In this document: positions 1 through 6,998 of the stretch, in pieces
Position numbering within the stretch: the first letter of the stretch is position 1
Layout: the number at the start of each line of letters is the position of its first letter
NCBI GenBank assembly: GCA_041628615.1
Contig: JBFKOW010000067.1
Location: forward strand, 1-17,394
Reading direction: 5' to 3'
Length of the DNA stretch: 17,394 nt
DNA from: JAMWZF01 sp041628615
GTDB taxonomy: Bacteria > Pseudomonadota > Alphaproteobacteria > Rhodobacterales > Rhodobacteraceae
The notes under the pieces: model-generated
What the model saw: only the letters and a program-made list of their open reading frames with translations
Told to the model about the DNA's origin: nothing
The model's database searches: none
Translations under genes and position numbers: made by a program

Positions 1-54
1 CGATCACGGGCACGACGACGATCACGGGCACGACGACGATCACGGGCACGACGA
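1..54 (+). repeat. 18-bp tandem repeat encoding the ZnuA His-rich loop
   Basis: Three identical 18-bp units lie at 1-18, 19-36 and 37-54, each encoding DHGHDD in the ZnuA frame. Degenerate His/Asp codons continue to about base 84. The array runs off the left edge, so its full copy number is unknown. In-frame units of this kind can expand or contract without breaking the protein, changing the length of the metal-binding loop. Confidence 0.9.
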
Positions 55-595
55 TCACGGCCACGACCACGGCGATACCGACCCCCATGCCTGGCTCGAC
101 CCCGCCGTCGCCGCGGCCTGGGCCGGGCACATCGCCGCCGCGCTGGCCGAGGCGGACCCCAAGAATGGCGCGCTCTATGCCGCCAACGCCGCCGCTCTGG
201 CCGAGGAACTGACCGATCTGGACCGGCGCATCGACGCGACCCTCGACGCGGTCGCGGCGCGGTCGGGCTATCTCGTCGGTCACGACGCCTACGTGTATTT
301 CGAGGCCCGCCACGGGCTCAGCCCGGCCGGCGCGATCACCCTGACAGACGACGCCGCGCCGGGGCCGCGCCACATCGCCGGGCTGCGGGCGGCGGCGCAG
401 GCCGGCGGGATCACCTGCGTGCTGACCGAGGCCGGCGGCAGCGGCAGCCAGTGGGCAGACCTCGTGCGCGAGGGCACCGACATCCGCGTCGTCGAGGTGG
501 ACACGCTGGGCGCGACGCTGGAGCCCGGGCCGGACCTCTACCCGGCACTGATCGAAGGGGTGGCGGACAGCTTCGCGCGCTGCCTCACGCCATAG
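1..595 (+). CDS. znuA: Zinc ABC transporter substrate-binding protein, ZnuA type (5'-truncated by window edge)
   Basis: This is the C-terminal part of a periplasmic cluster A-I metal-binding protein, which captures Zn(II) (or Mn(II)) and delivers it to a ZnuBC-type permease. The reading frame is already open at base 2. It starts inside a His/Asp-rich loop with repeated DHGHDD units, then reads DPHAWLDP, the usual ZnuA metal-ligand segment. Further on it has VGHDAYVYF and the C-terminal VLTEAGGSGSQW and DTLGA segments typical of the family. About 197 residues are visible. The N-terminal signal peptide and first lobe lie outside the window. The stop codon (593-595) overlaps the end of the convergent aminotransferase gene by 11 bp. 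Family assignment is firm. Zinc rather than manganese specificity is inferred from the His-rich loop. Confidence 0.9.
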   Translation, partial: DHGHDDDHGHDDDHGHDDHGHDHGDTDPHAWLDPAVAAAWAGHIAAALAEADPKNGALYAANAAALAEELTDLDRRIDATLDAVAARSGYLVGHDAYVYFEARHGLSPAGAITLTDDAAPGPRHIAGLRAAAQAGGITCVLTEAGGSGSQWADLVREGTDIRVVEVDTLGATLEPGPDLYPALIEGVADSFARCLTP

Positions 596-1868
596 CGGCG
601 ACGGACTCGGCGGCGGCGCGGACCGCGGCCTCGGACTGTTCGAGGTCGGCTTCGGTCACCGCCAGCGAGGGGTAGAGCTTGCCCGGCGCCTTGAAGATGC
701 CGTGCTCGCGCAGCACCCGATTGTAGGCCGCCAGCCGGGCGGTGTCGCCGCGCTGGGTGTCGCGGTAGTCGCGCATCGGCGGCGGGGCGAAGACAACGTC
801 GAACAGGGTCGGGTCGCCCACCACGCAATGGGCCACCCCGGCGGCGGTCAGCGCCGCCGACTGCATCCCCATCAGCCGCGTGCCGATGGCGCGGAGCCGG
901 TCGTACTGGCCGTCGCGGCGCAGCACCTCCATGGTCTTGAGCCCGGCGACGCTGGCCACCGGGTTGCCCGACAGGGTGCCGAGCTGCATCAGCCAGCCCT
1001 CGGCCCCAACCTTCGCCTTGTCGAAATGGGCCATGATCTCGGCCCGGCCCGCCGTCGCGGCCAGCGCGAAGCCGCCGCCGATGATCTTGCCCAGGGTGCA
1101 GAGGTCGGGGATCACCCCCCAGCGTTCCTGCGCGCCGCCGTAGTCGAGCCGGAAGCCGGTGACGATCTCGTCGAAGATCAGCACCGCGCCGTGGCGGTCG
1201 CAAAGCGCCCGGACACCGTCGAGAAAACCCGGCTCGGGCGGGACAACCCGTTGCAACGGCTCGACAATCACCGCCGCCACCTCGGTCCCGTGCTCGTCCA
1301 GCAGACCCGAGAGAAACTCCAGATCGTTGAACGGGGCGATCAGCATCTCGGCGGCGACGGAGTCGGGGATGCCGGCGCTGTCGGGCACCGCCTGGGGGAA
1401 GTTCACCCGCACCGAGGGAGCCAGCGACATCTGCGCCTCGGCGCTCATCCCGTGGTAGCCGCCCTCGAACTTGACGACCTTCGTGCGCCCGGTGAAGGCC
1501 CGCGCCAGCCGGATCGCGTACATGTCCGCCTCGCCGCCGGAGGTCACGAACCGGACCTGTTCGGCGCAGGGCACGGCGTCGACGATGGCCTCGGCCAAGG
1601 CGATGCCCGCGGCGTTATTCGCAAAGAAAGTCAGACCCTTGGGCAGTTGTTCGAGGATCGCCTCGATGACCTCGGGATGGCCGTGGCCGAGCAGCATCGG
1701 CCCCGATCCGATCAGGTAGTCGATATATTCGCGGCCGTCCTCGTCCCAGACATGGGAGCCCGCGCCACGGGCGATGACGATGTCGTTGGAGAAGTTGCCG
1801 AAGCCGCCGCCGGGCAGCACCTCGGCGGCGCGGGCGATCCACTCGGCCTGGGTCTGGATGCGGTTCAT
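585..1868 (-). CDS. Class III PLP-dependent aminotransferase, glutamate-1-semialdehyde-aminomutase-like
   Basis: This 427-aa protein belongs to the class III (fold type I) aminotransferase family and is closest in style to HemL and its paralogues. Visible hallmarks are the N-terminal LPGG..GNF and YIDYLIGSGPMLLGHGHP segments, the PLP phosphate loop SGGEA, and IFDEIVTGFR with its cofactor-contacting Asp. The Schiff-base lysine is in TLGKIIGGGF (Lys261). HemL enzymes are about 426 aa with Lys near 265, so the length matches. The start at 1868 is chosen because AGGGAGG precedes it at good spacing. The frame stays open further upstream only because stops are rare. True HemL is possible, but divergence (SGGEA rather than SGTEA) and the nearby MttB-family gene suggest a catabolic aminotransferase of unknown substrate. 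The gene overlaps the znuA end by 11 bp. Confidence 0.9.
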   Translation of the reverse strand: MNRIQTQAEWIARAAEVLPGGGFGNFSNDIVIARGAGSHVWDEDGREYIDYLIGSGPMLLGHGHPEVIEAILEQLPKGLTFFANNAAGIALAEAIVDAVPCAEQVRFVTSGGEADMYAIRLARAFTGRTKVVKFEGGYHGMSAEAQMSLAPSVRVNFPQAVPDSAGIPDSVAAEMLIAPFNDLEFLSGLLDEHGTEVAAVIVEPLQRVVPPEPGFLDGVRALCDRHGAVLIFDEIVTGFRLDYGGAQERWGVIPDLCTLGKIIGGGFALAATAGRAEIMAHFDKAKVGAEGWLMQLGTLSGNPVASVAGLKTMEVLRRDGQYDRLRAIGTRLMGMQSAALTAAGVAHCVVGDPTLFDVVFAPPPMRDYRDTQRGDTARLAAYNRVLREHGIFKAPGKLYPSLAVTEADLEQSEAAVRAAAESVAAMA

Positions 1869-1942
1869 CGGGGCCTCCCTGGGGTTTGCGCCAGAGTGCC
1901 GGGCGGCGCGGAAATTGCCAAGTTCGTACAGGGGACCGGCCC

Positions 1943-1998
1943 GGTTCGTGCAGGGTGTGAACCCCGCGGGGGCGCGGATGTGCAGGGCGTGAACCCCG
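1943..1998. promoter_or_regulatory. Repeated motif upstream of the aminotransferase gene (possible operator)
   Basis: The 149-bp gap between the GNAT and aminotransferase genes holds an 18-bp direct repeat, TGCAGGGYGTGAACCCCG, at 1949-1966 and 1981-1998. The copies differ at one base and their starts are 32 bp (about three helical turns) apart. The first copy overlaps an inverted repeat, GGTTC (1943-1947) with GAACC (1959-1963). The spacing suggests a transcription factor site ahead of the aminotransferase gene. No regulator that would bind it can be named. Confidence 0.4.
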
Positions 1999-2017
1999 GT
2001 CCGGCCGCGCCCGGGGC

Positions 2018-2548
2018 CTAGCCGACGCGGCGCTCGAACATCGCGGCCCCGGCGGCCGACAGCTCCGGCAGCGCGACGAAGCCCGCCTTGACCAGCACCC
2101 GCGCCGAGGCCGGGTTGGTCCGGTCCACCCCGGCGCGCAGCCGCAGCGGACCGCGGCCCGAAAGCGCCGCGACCAGACCGGCCAGAAGCTCGGTGGCGAG
2201 CCCCCGGCCCCATGCCGTCTCGGCCAGCAGGTAGCCGAGATGCAGCGCCGGGTCTGCCGCCGGGGCGGGGTCGGGATCGGCGGCGAGAAGCAGCAGCCCG
2301 ACGAGGCCGCCGCCATCGGCGGCCGCCACCGTCATCACCTCGGCCTCGGCGGCGCGATCCTGGACCCAGGCGGCCACGGCGCCGGGCGCGGGGTCGAGCT
2401 GCAGCGCCGGCGGCAGGGGCGCAAGGACCGGCGGGGTGAGCAGCCCGGCGAGCGCGGCCTCCAGCGCCCGGCGCGCGGCGGGATCGGCCAGCGCCGGACG
2501 CCAGTCCCGGACCGAGAGCCGGGCGGTGGTGAAGTCGGGCGGGGTCAT
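2018..2548 (-). CDS. GNAT family N-acetyltransferase (RimJ/Acetyltransf_3-like)
   Basis: This 176-aa protein transfers an acetyl group from acetyl-CoA to an unknown amine or protein N-terminus. It opens with TTARLSVRDWRPA, the usual start of the RimJ/RimL-like GNAT subgroup. In the second half it has LHLGYLLAETAWGRGLATEL, whose WGRGLATE matches the GNAT motif A pyrophosphate loop (Q/RxxGxG/A). This is followed by a late V.RTNPASARVLVKAGF segment (motif B: N.AS..VL.K.GF). The start at 2548 is supported by GAGGAGG just upstream. It lies between the MttB-family gene and the aminotransferase, all on the minus strand, but separated by gaps of 149 bp or more, so one transcript is not certain. The sequence does not show the substrate. 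Confidence 0.88.
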   Translation of the reverse strand: MTPPDFTTARLSVRDWRPALADPAARRALEAALAGLLTPPVLAPLPPALQLDPAPGAVAAWVQDRAAEAEVMTVAAADGGGLVGLLLLAADPDPAPAADPALHLGYLLAETAWGRGLATELLAGLVAALSGRGPLRLRAGVDRTNPASARVLVKAGFVALPELSAAGAAMFERRVG

Positions 2549-2685
2549 GGCGGCCTCCTCGGGCGGGCGCGGTCTCCAGACTGGGCGCGGCGGGGGAGCG
2601 GGCGCAAGGCCGGACGGAGTCTGATCCCGTCGCGCCCGGCCGCCGTATCACCCGCGGTGAGACTGAAAACCGGGAGGGAACCACC

Positions 2686-2931
2686 ATGAAAACCGCAACC
2701 GCACTGACCGCCGCCGCGCTGATCGCGCTGGCCGGCGCCGCCACCGCCGGCGGCCACACCGCCGAGATCCGGACCCCGTCGGGCAAGACCGTCTGGTCGC
2801 TCGGCGACGCGCTGCCGGGCGGCGGCGTGAACAACGGCGGCAAGGGCAAGACCGACCGCGCCGCGGGCGGCCTGACCACCGCCGCCGGAGCCGGCGCGCT
2901 GTCGGTCGTGGACGTGACGCCGGGCAACTGA
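2686..2931 (+). CDS. Small secreted Gly/Ala-rich protein of unknown function
   Basis: I do not recognise this 81-aa protein. Residues 1-21 look like a Sec signal peptide: MKTATALT, then a hydrophobic Ala/Leu core, then ATAGG with a likely cleavage after ATA. The mature part is about 60 residues, starts GGHTAEIRTPSGKTVWSLGD, and is rich in Gly, Ala, Thr and Asn. It has no Cys, no transmembrane segment and no recognised motif. The start is well supported by GGAGGGAA seven bases or so upstream of the ATG. It is divergent from the GNAT gene and convergent with the MttB-family gene (28 bp between stops), so it is probably transcribed alone. A real gene is likely given its signal peptide and ribosome binding site. 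The function is unknown. Confidence 0.72.
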   Translation: MKTATALTAAALIALAGAATAGGHTAEIRTPSGKTVWSLGDALPGGGVNNGGKGKTDRAAGGLTTAAGAGALSVVDVTPGN

Positions 2932-2959
2932 TCCCGACGCAGAATCCGGCGCGCCCGCC

Positions 2960-4522
2960 TCAGAAATCGGTGGGCGCGCCGCCTTCCGCCTTGCGGCGGG
3001 CCACGAAGTCGGCCAGTTCCTCGCGGATCGCGTCGTCCATCGGCGGCGGCTCGAAGCTGGCGATGATCTCCCTGAACCGGCGATGCGCCCGCTCCGCGGT
3101 CCAGACCGCCCCCGCCACTTCCCAGGCCTCGAAGTTGCGCCAGTCGCTCAGGAACGGCTGGTAGAACGCGGTCTCGTAGCGTTCGCGGGTATGGCCGACG
3201 CCGAAGTAATGGCCGTTGCAGCCGACCTCGCGGATCGCGTCGAGGGCGATGTCGTCGGGGCCGGTGCCGACGATCGCGGGCTCGAAATAGCGCTGGATCA
3301 TCTGCAGCACCTCGCAGTCCATCAGGAACTTCTCGGGGCTGGCCACCAGCCCGCCCTCGAGCCAGCCGGCGGCGTGATAGACGATGTGGCTGCCCGACTG
3401 CACCGCGGCCCAGAGCGAATTGCAGGTCTCCCACATCGCCTGGCCGTCGGGCACGTTGGCGGTGCAGACCCCGGACGACCGCATCGGCAGGCCGTAGAAC
3501 CGGGCCATCTGCCCGGTCATCTGGGTCGCGCGCATGTATTCGGGGGTGCCGAAGGCGGGCGCGCCGGACTTCATGTCGACGTTCGAGGTGAAGGTGCCGA
3601 TCACCGAGGGGCAGCCCGGCGCGACCCACTGGAACAGCGCGATGGCCGAGAGCGCCTCGGCGATCGACAGCGCCACCGCGCCCGCCATCGTCACCGGCGC
3701 CATCGCCCCGGCCAGCGTGAAGGGGGTGACGATCACCGCCTGCCCGGCGCGGGCGCAGCGCAGGCAGCCGTCGATCATCGGGTGGTCGTGCTTGAGCGGC
3801 GAGGTCGAGTTGATGTTGGTATACATCCGCGGCGCGGCGCGGAACTCGTCGGGCGACAGGCCGGCCGCGATCCGCGCCATCTCCATCACGTCCTCGACCC
3901 GTTCCCGCCCGAGGCTGTAGGCATGGACCACCTTGTCGGTCAGCGTCAGCTTGTCGAACAGCACGTCGAGGTGGCGCACCGAGGGGTGGATGTCGACCGG
4001 CTCGACCGGGTAGCCGCCGGCGAAGTGGATGCAGTTGAAATACTGCGTCAGCCGCAGCAGGTCGGCGCATTGCGCGCGGGTGCCCGAGACCTTCCGCCCG
4101 ATCTCGAGGTCGAAGTAGTTGGGCGGCGAGGAGACGTTGCCGAACAGGATCGTCCGGCCGCCGACCTCGATCTGCCGGTCGGGGTTGCGCGGCGTCAGGG
4201 TGAAGCGGGCTGGGGCCCGGCCGATCATCTCCATCACCCAGTCCCGGCCCATCCGCACGTTGGTGCCCTCGACGGTGCAGCCGGCCTCGCGGAACAGGCC
4301 CAGCGCCTCGTCGTTGAGGAACTCGATGCCGATCTCCTCGAGGATCCGCATGGCGCCGTCGTGGATCGCGGCAACGCCGTCCTCGTCCAGCGGTTCGGTG
4401 GGCCGGTCGGTGTTCTGCGGCAGCCGCCACGGCATCTGCGACAGGACCGCGGTGCCGCGCCGTTCCGAGTGGCCCCGCCGTCCCCCGGCGCGGCGTCGCG
4501 GCGGCTCGCTGGTGTCGGGCAT
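2960..4522 (-). CDS. MttB-family (trimethylamine methyltransferase-like) protein without pyrrolysine
   Basis: This 520-aa protein belongs to the MttB superfamily, whose members move a methyl group from a quaternary or tertiary amine to a corrinoid protein. Recognisable segments are the N-terminal IHDGAMRILEEIGIEFLN, VGGRTILFGNVSSPPNYFDLE, a central block with YTNINSTSPLKHD and VIVTPFTLAGAMAPVTMAGA, and a C-terminal LDAIREVGCNGHYFGVGHTRERYETAFYQP. Archaeal MttB reads through a TAG as pyrrolysine. Here the frame has no internal TAG and ends in TGA, so this is a non-Pyl member, like glycine betaine methyltransferase MtgB. The start at 4522 has GAGGAGG upstream. No corrinoid protein or reactivase gene is in the window. 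Substrate is unknown; a methylated amine such as a betaine is an inference from the family. Confidence 0.9.
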   Translation of the reverse strand: MPDTSEPPRRRAGGRRGHSERRGTAVLSQMPWRLPQNTDRPTEPLDEDGVAAIHDGAMRILEEIGIEFLNDEALGLFREAGCTVEGTNVRMGRDWVMEMIGRAPARFTLTPRNPDRQIEVGGRTILFGNVSSPPNYFDLEIGRKVSGTRAQCADLLRLTQYFNCIHFAGGYPVEPVDIHPSVRHLDVLFDKLTLTDKVVHAYSLGRERVEDVMEMARIAAGLSPDEFRAAPRMYTNINSTSPLKHDHPMIDGCLRCARAGQAVIVTPFTLAGAMAPVTMAGAVALSIAEALSAIALFQWVAPGCPSVIGTFTSNVDMKSGAPAFGTPEYMRATQMTGQMARFYGLPMRSSGVCTANVPDGQAMWETCNSLWAAVQSGSHIVYHAAGWLEGGLVASPEKFLMDCEVLQMIQRYFEPAIVGTGPDDIALDAIREVGCNGHYFGVGHTRERYETAFYQPFLSDWRNFEAWEVAGAVWTAERAHRRFREIIASFEPPPMDDAIREELADFVARRKAEGGAPTDF

Positions 4523-4707
4523 GGCGTCCTCCTCGGCTGCCCCGCCAGTGAACCGCGCGCTGCCCTCCGCCGCCGTCCCGGTTGCGACCCGGACCGTCGC
4601 ATTCGGGCGCGGCGGGCGGCGCTGCGCCCGGGCCCGCGTTAACCGCTGCGCCGCCGGCCGGCCCCGCGCCGTTAAGCATGATTTCGCCGATGCCCCGGCC
4701 CGCGGGC

Positions 4708-4986
4708 TCAGGTCCAGTGCACCTCTTCCGCCCCCGGCAGCGACCGCCGCGCCCGCAGCGGCGTGTCGTAGGACAGCCCCGCCGCGTCGCAGAACCCGAT
4801 CACCCAGCGGTCGTCGAGGGTCAGGAAATCAAGGACCGCGGCGAGGAAGGCGGGATCCGCCGCCTGCGCCCGCAGGGTTTCGGGCCGCGCCCCGGTGGAG
4901 CCGAGGAACACCCCGCAGAGGTCGTCGTCCGCCGCGATCCAGCCCAGCGCCTGCACCGCGATCCGTTCCGCTTCATCGCCTGTCAT
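4708..4986 (-). CDS. DUF3572 family protein
   Basis: This is a 92-aa soluble acidic protein. The pattern AERIAVQALGWIAADDDLCGVFLGSTG, followed by LDFLTLDDRWVIGFCDAAGL, is that of DUF3572, a short alphaproteobacterial family without a known function. Full length is about the family norm. The start at 4986 is supported by AAGGAAG about five bases upstream on the minus strand. It is divergent from the pleD-like gene, with 89 bp between the starts. As I recall, DUF3572 genes often sit beside pleD in alphaproteobacteria, which fits this arrangement. No catalytic motif is visible. Confidence 0.88.
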   Translation of the reverse strand: MTGDEAERIAVQALGWIAADDDLCGVFLGSTGARPETLRAQAADPAFLAAVLDFLTLDDRWVIGFCDAAGLSYDTPLRARRSLPGAEEVHWT

Positions 4987-5017
4987 TCATCTTCCTTACT
5001 CGCCGGGAAACGCTTTC

Positions 5018-5025
5018 TTAACCAT
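5018..5025 (+). promoter_or_regulatory. CtrA-like half-site TTAACCAT between DUF3572 and pleD
   Basis: TTAACCAT matches the half-site described for the alphaproteobacterial cell-cycle regulator CtrA. It lies 50 bp ahead of the pleD ATG in the divergent intergenic region, which is noticeably richer in A/T than its surroundings. The companion TTAA seven bases upstream is missing, so this is only a half-site, and one 8-mer can occur by chance. Confidence 0.25.
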
Positions 5026-5075
5026 TGCCTGCGACCTTGCCGGGGATCGGTTTCGGCCATCAGGGAAGAGCGGAC

Positions 5076-6485
5076 ATGCCGGCACGCATCATGATTGTGG
5101 ACGATATCGCGACGAATCGCATCGTCCTCAACGTCAAGCTGGTTGCCGCCCGCTACGATGTCGATGCGGTGGCCGATCCCGACGAGGCCCGCCGGATCCT
5201 GGCCGAACGGCCGCCGGACCTGATCCTGCTGGCCGCCGACTTCGGCGACAAGGCGGCGGTCCGGTTCTGTCTCGCGGTGAAGTCGGGCGCGGCGACCGCC
5301 GACATCCCGGTCGTCATGGTGGGCGAGTTCTCGGACCCCGAGCGCCGACTCACCGCGCTGCGCGCCGGCGCCGACGACGTGCTGGCCCGGCCGCTGCACG
5401 ACCAGATGCTGCTGGCCCGGATCCGCAGCCTGCTGCGCGCCCGCCACGCCGCCACCGAACTGCGCCTGCGCGACGGCACCGACAAGGCGCTGGGACTGGC
5501 CGAGCCCGCCGCCGGGTTCGCCCGCTGCGGCCAGATCGCGGTGGTGCGCCACACCCTGCGGCCCGGCACCGCCCGCGCCGACAGCCTCGGCGACCTGACC
5601 GGCCACCTGTGCCGGGAACACACCTTCGAGGACCTGCTCGACCAGTCGGCGCAGCCCAGCCGGGCGCCGCTCGACGTGATCCTGCTGGACGGCACCACCC
5701 TGCCGGCGTCGCAGGTCGCCACCATCCTGCCCCGCTTCGCCGCCGAACTGCGCAGCCGGTCGGACACCCGCACGGTGAGCCAGATCGCGCTGCTGCCCGC
5801 CGATGCCGAGGACCTTGCCGCGATCCTGCTCGACATCGGCGTCGACGACGTGGTGGAGGCGCCGGTCACCGACGGCGAGCTGTCGCTGCGGCTCGACGCC
5901 GCGCTGCGCCGCAAGTACCAGAGCGACCGCCTGCGCGAGACCGTCCGCGACGGCCTCCGGGCGGCGGTGACCGACCCGCTGACCGGGCTCTACAACCGCC
6001 GCTACGTCCAGCCCCACCTCGTTCGCATGGCCGAGGCGGCGCGCCGGGCCGGCACCGACTTCGCGATGATGGTTCTCGATATCGACCACTTCAAGGCGAT
6101 CAACGACAGCTACGGCCACGCGGTCGGCGACCGGGTGCTGATCGGGGTCGCCCGCCGCCTGACCGCCTGCCTGCGCGGGGAGGATCTCGTCGCCCGGATC
6201 GGCGGCGAGGAATTCATGGTGGCGATGCCGGACGCGACCGTCGCCGAGGCGCAGGTCGCCGCCGAGCGGCTGCGCGAGGCGATCAGCGGCCGGCCCTTCG
6301 ACATCGGCCCCGCCGGCAAGCCGATCACGGTGACGATGTCGATCGGGGTGGCGATGGCCGCCCAGCTCTGCGCCGGCGACACCTTCGGCGGCATCGACGC
6401 GCTGTTCGACCGCGCCGACGCCGCGCTCTACCGGGCCAAGACCAGCGGCCGCAACATGGTCAACGTCGCCCGCACCGCCGCCTGA
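5076..6485 (+). CDS. pleD: PleD-like diguanylate cyclase with two receiver-like domains, the first lacking the phosphoacceptor Asp
   Basis: This 469-aa protein has the PleD layout: receiver (about 1-120), diverged second receiver (about 150-275) and GGDEF domain (about 295-465). It should make cyclic di-GMP from two GTP. The cyclase looks intact, with DPLTGLYNRRY, DIDHFKAINDSYGH and GGEEF at 376-380. It also has a product-inhibition site RGED (367-370) exactly five residues before GGEEF. The first receiver keeps the acidic pair Asp9-Asp10 in IMIVDD. At the expected phosphorylation position it reads LILLAADF, with Ala53 in place of Asp. The usual Thr and Lys are Gly (VVMVGE) and Arg (LARPL). 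The second receiver lacks the acidic pair but has Asp205. The start at 5076 is preferred over an upstream in-frame start because AGGGAAGAG precedes it and PleD proteins begin M(S/P)ARI. Confidence 0.93.
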   Translation: MPARIMIVDDIATNRIVLNVKLVAARYDVDAVADPDEARRILAERPPDLILLAADFGDKAAVRFCLAVKSGAATADIPVVMVGEFSDPERRLTALRAGADDVLARPLHDQMLLARIRSLLRARHAATELRLRDGTDKALGLAEPAAGFARCGQIAVVRHTLRPGTARADSLGDLTGHLCREHTFEDLLDQSAQPSRAPLDVILLDGTTLPASQVATILPRFAAELRSRSDTRTVSQIALLPADAEDLAAILLDIGVDDVVEAPVTDGELSLRLDAALRRKYQSDRLRETVRDGLRAAVTDPLTGLYNRRYVQPHLVRMAEAARRAGTDFAMMVLDIDHFKAINDSYGHAVGDRVLIGVARRLTACLRGEDLVARIGGEEFMVAMPDATVAEAQVAAERLREAISGRPFDIGPAGKPITVTMSIGVAMAAQLCAGDTFGGIDALFDRADAALYRAKTSGRNMVNVARTAA

Positions 6486-6491
6486 CGCCGG

Positions 6492-6995
6492 TCAGCGCCG
6501 CCGCGCCAGTTCCGTTTCGAGCCGGTCGGCGTAGCGCGCCCGTTCCGCCGGGCCGACCGCGGCGAGATGGGCGATGAACGCCTCCTGCGCCGCCGACACC
6601 ACCCGTTCGCCCGCCTCGCGCTGCGCCGCGAGGATCGCCGCCAGAGCCGCCGGGTCGAAGGGCTCGGCCCGCAGCAGCCCGGCCACCTGTTCCAGGCCGC
6701 GCCGCCGCTGCGCCGGTCCGGCCGGCCGCAGCCCCGGAGTCTGCCGCACCTCGCGCAGGATCGCCCGCCGGTCGGCGGGGTCGAGCATCGCGGCGAGCGG
6801 CCCGAGGTCGAAGCCGATCCGCGGCGGCCGGTCGCCGCCGCCCCGTCCCGCCGCCAGCGACCCGACGACGATGCCCGCGACCAGCAGGTTGAGCGCGAGG
6901 GACCCGAACAGCAGCAGCCGCAGCCCGAGACCGAGGCGGCCCGCCGGGGCGCGGCCGTCGGCGCGCTCGGGGCTGTCGGGATCGTGCCGCGCCAT
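6492..6995 (-). CDS. Periplasmic heavy-metal sensor / CpxP-like membrane-anchored protein
   Basis: This 167-aa protein has an N-terminal cytoplasmic tail, one hydrophobic anchor (about 22-48, LGLGLRLLLFGSLALNLLVA) and a helical, Arg/Glu/Ala-rich periplasmic part. The pattern resembles the CnrR/CpxP-like heavy-metal-resistance family: LDPADRRAILREV, then a central LL.A..FDP..LAAILAAQRE, then FIAHLAAVGPAERARYADRLE. Such proteins sense metal or misfolded envelope proteins and signal inward. It is the last gene of a minus-strand cassette and starts three bases after the stop of the putative anti-sigma gene, so translation is probably coupled. It ends six bases from the convergent pleD stop. The His/Met/Cys ligands of true metal sensors are scarce here, so a general envelope-stress role is equally possible. 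Confidence 0.75.
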   Translation of the reverse strand: MARHDPDSPERADGRAPAGRLGLGLRLLLFGSLALNLLVAGIVVGSLAAGRGGGDRPPRIGFDLGPLAAMLDPADRRAILREVRQTPGLRPAGPAQRRRGLEQVAGLLRAEPFDPAALAAILAAQREAGERVVSAAQEAFIAHLAAVGPAERARYADRLETELARRR

Positions 6996-6998
6996 CGC

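Noticed and set aside
1..54. A CRISPR-like array at the left edge
   Set aside because: The repeats are directly adjacent 18-bp coding units without spacers, lying within the ZnuA reading frame.
702..2021. A 439-aa plus-strand ORF opposite the aminotransferase
   Set aside because: It is a His/Arg/Gly-rich mirror of the minus-strand enzyme, with no recognisable domain.
585..4679. A 1364-codon open frame on the minus strand that would fuse the aminotransferase to upstream sequence
   Set aside because: Only its last 427 codons resemble a protein. The rest is Arg/Gly/Pro-rich frame-shifted sequence of the GNAT and MttB-family genes, kept open by high GC.
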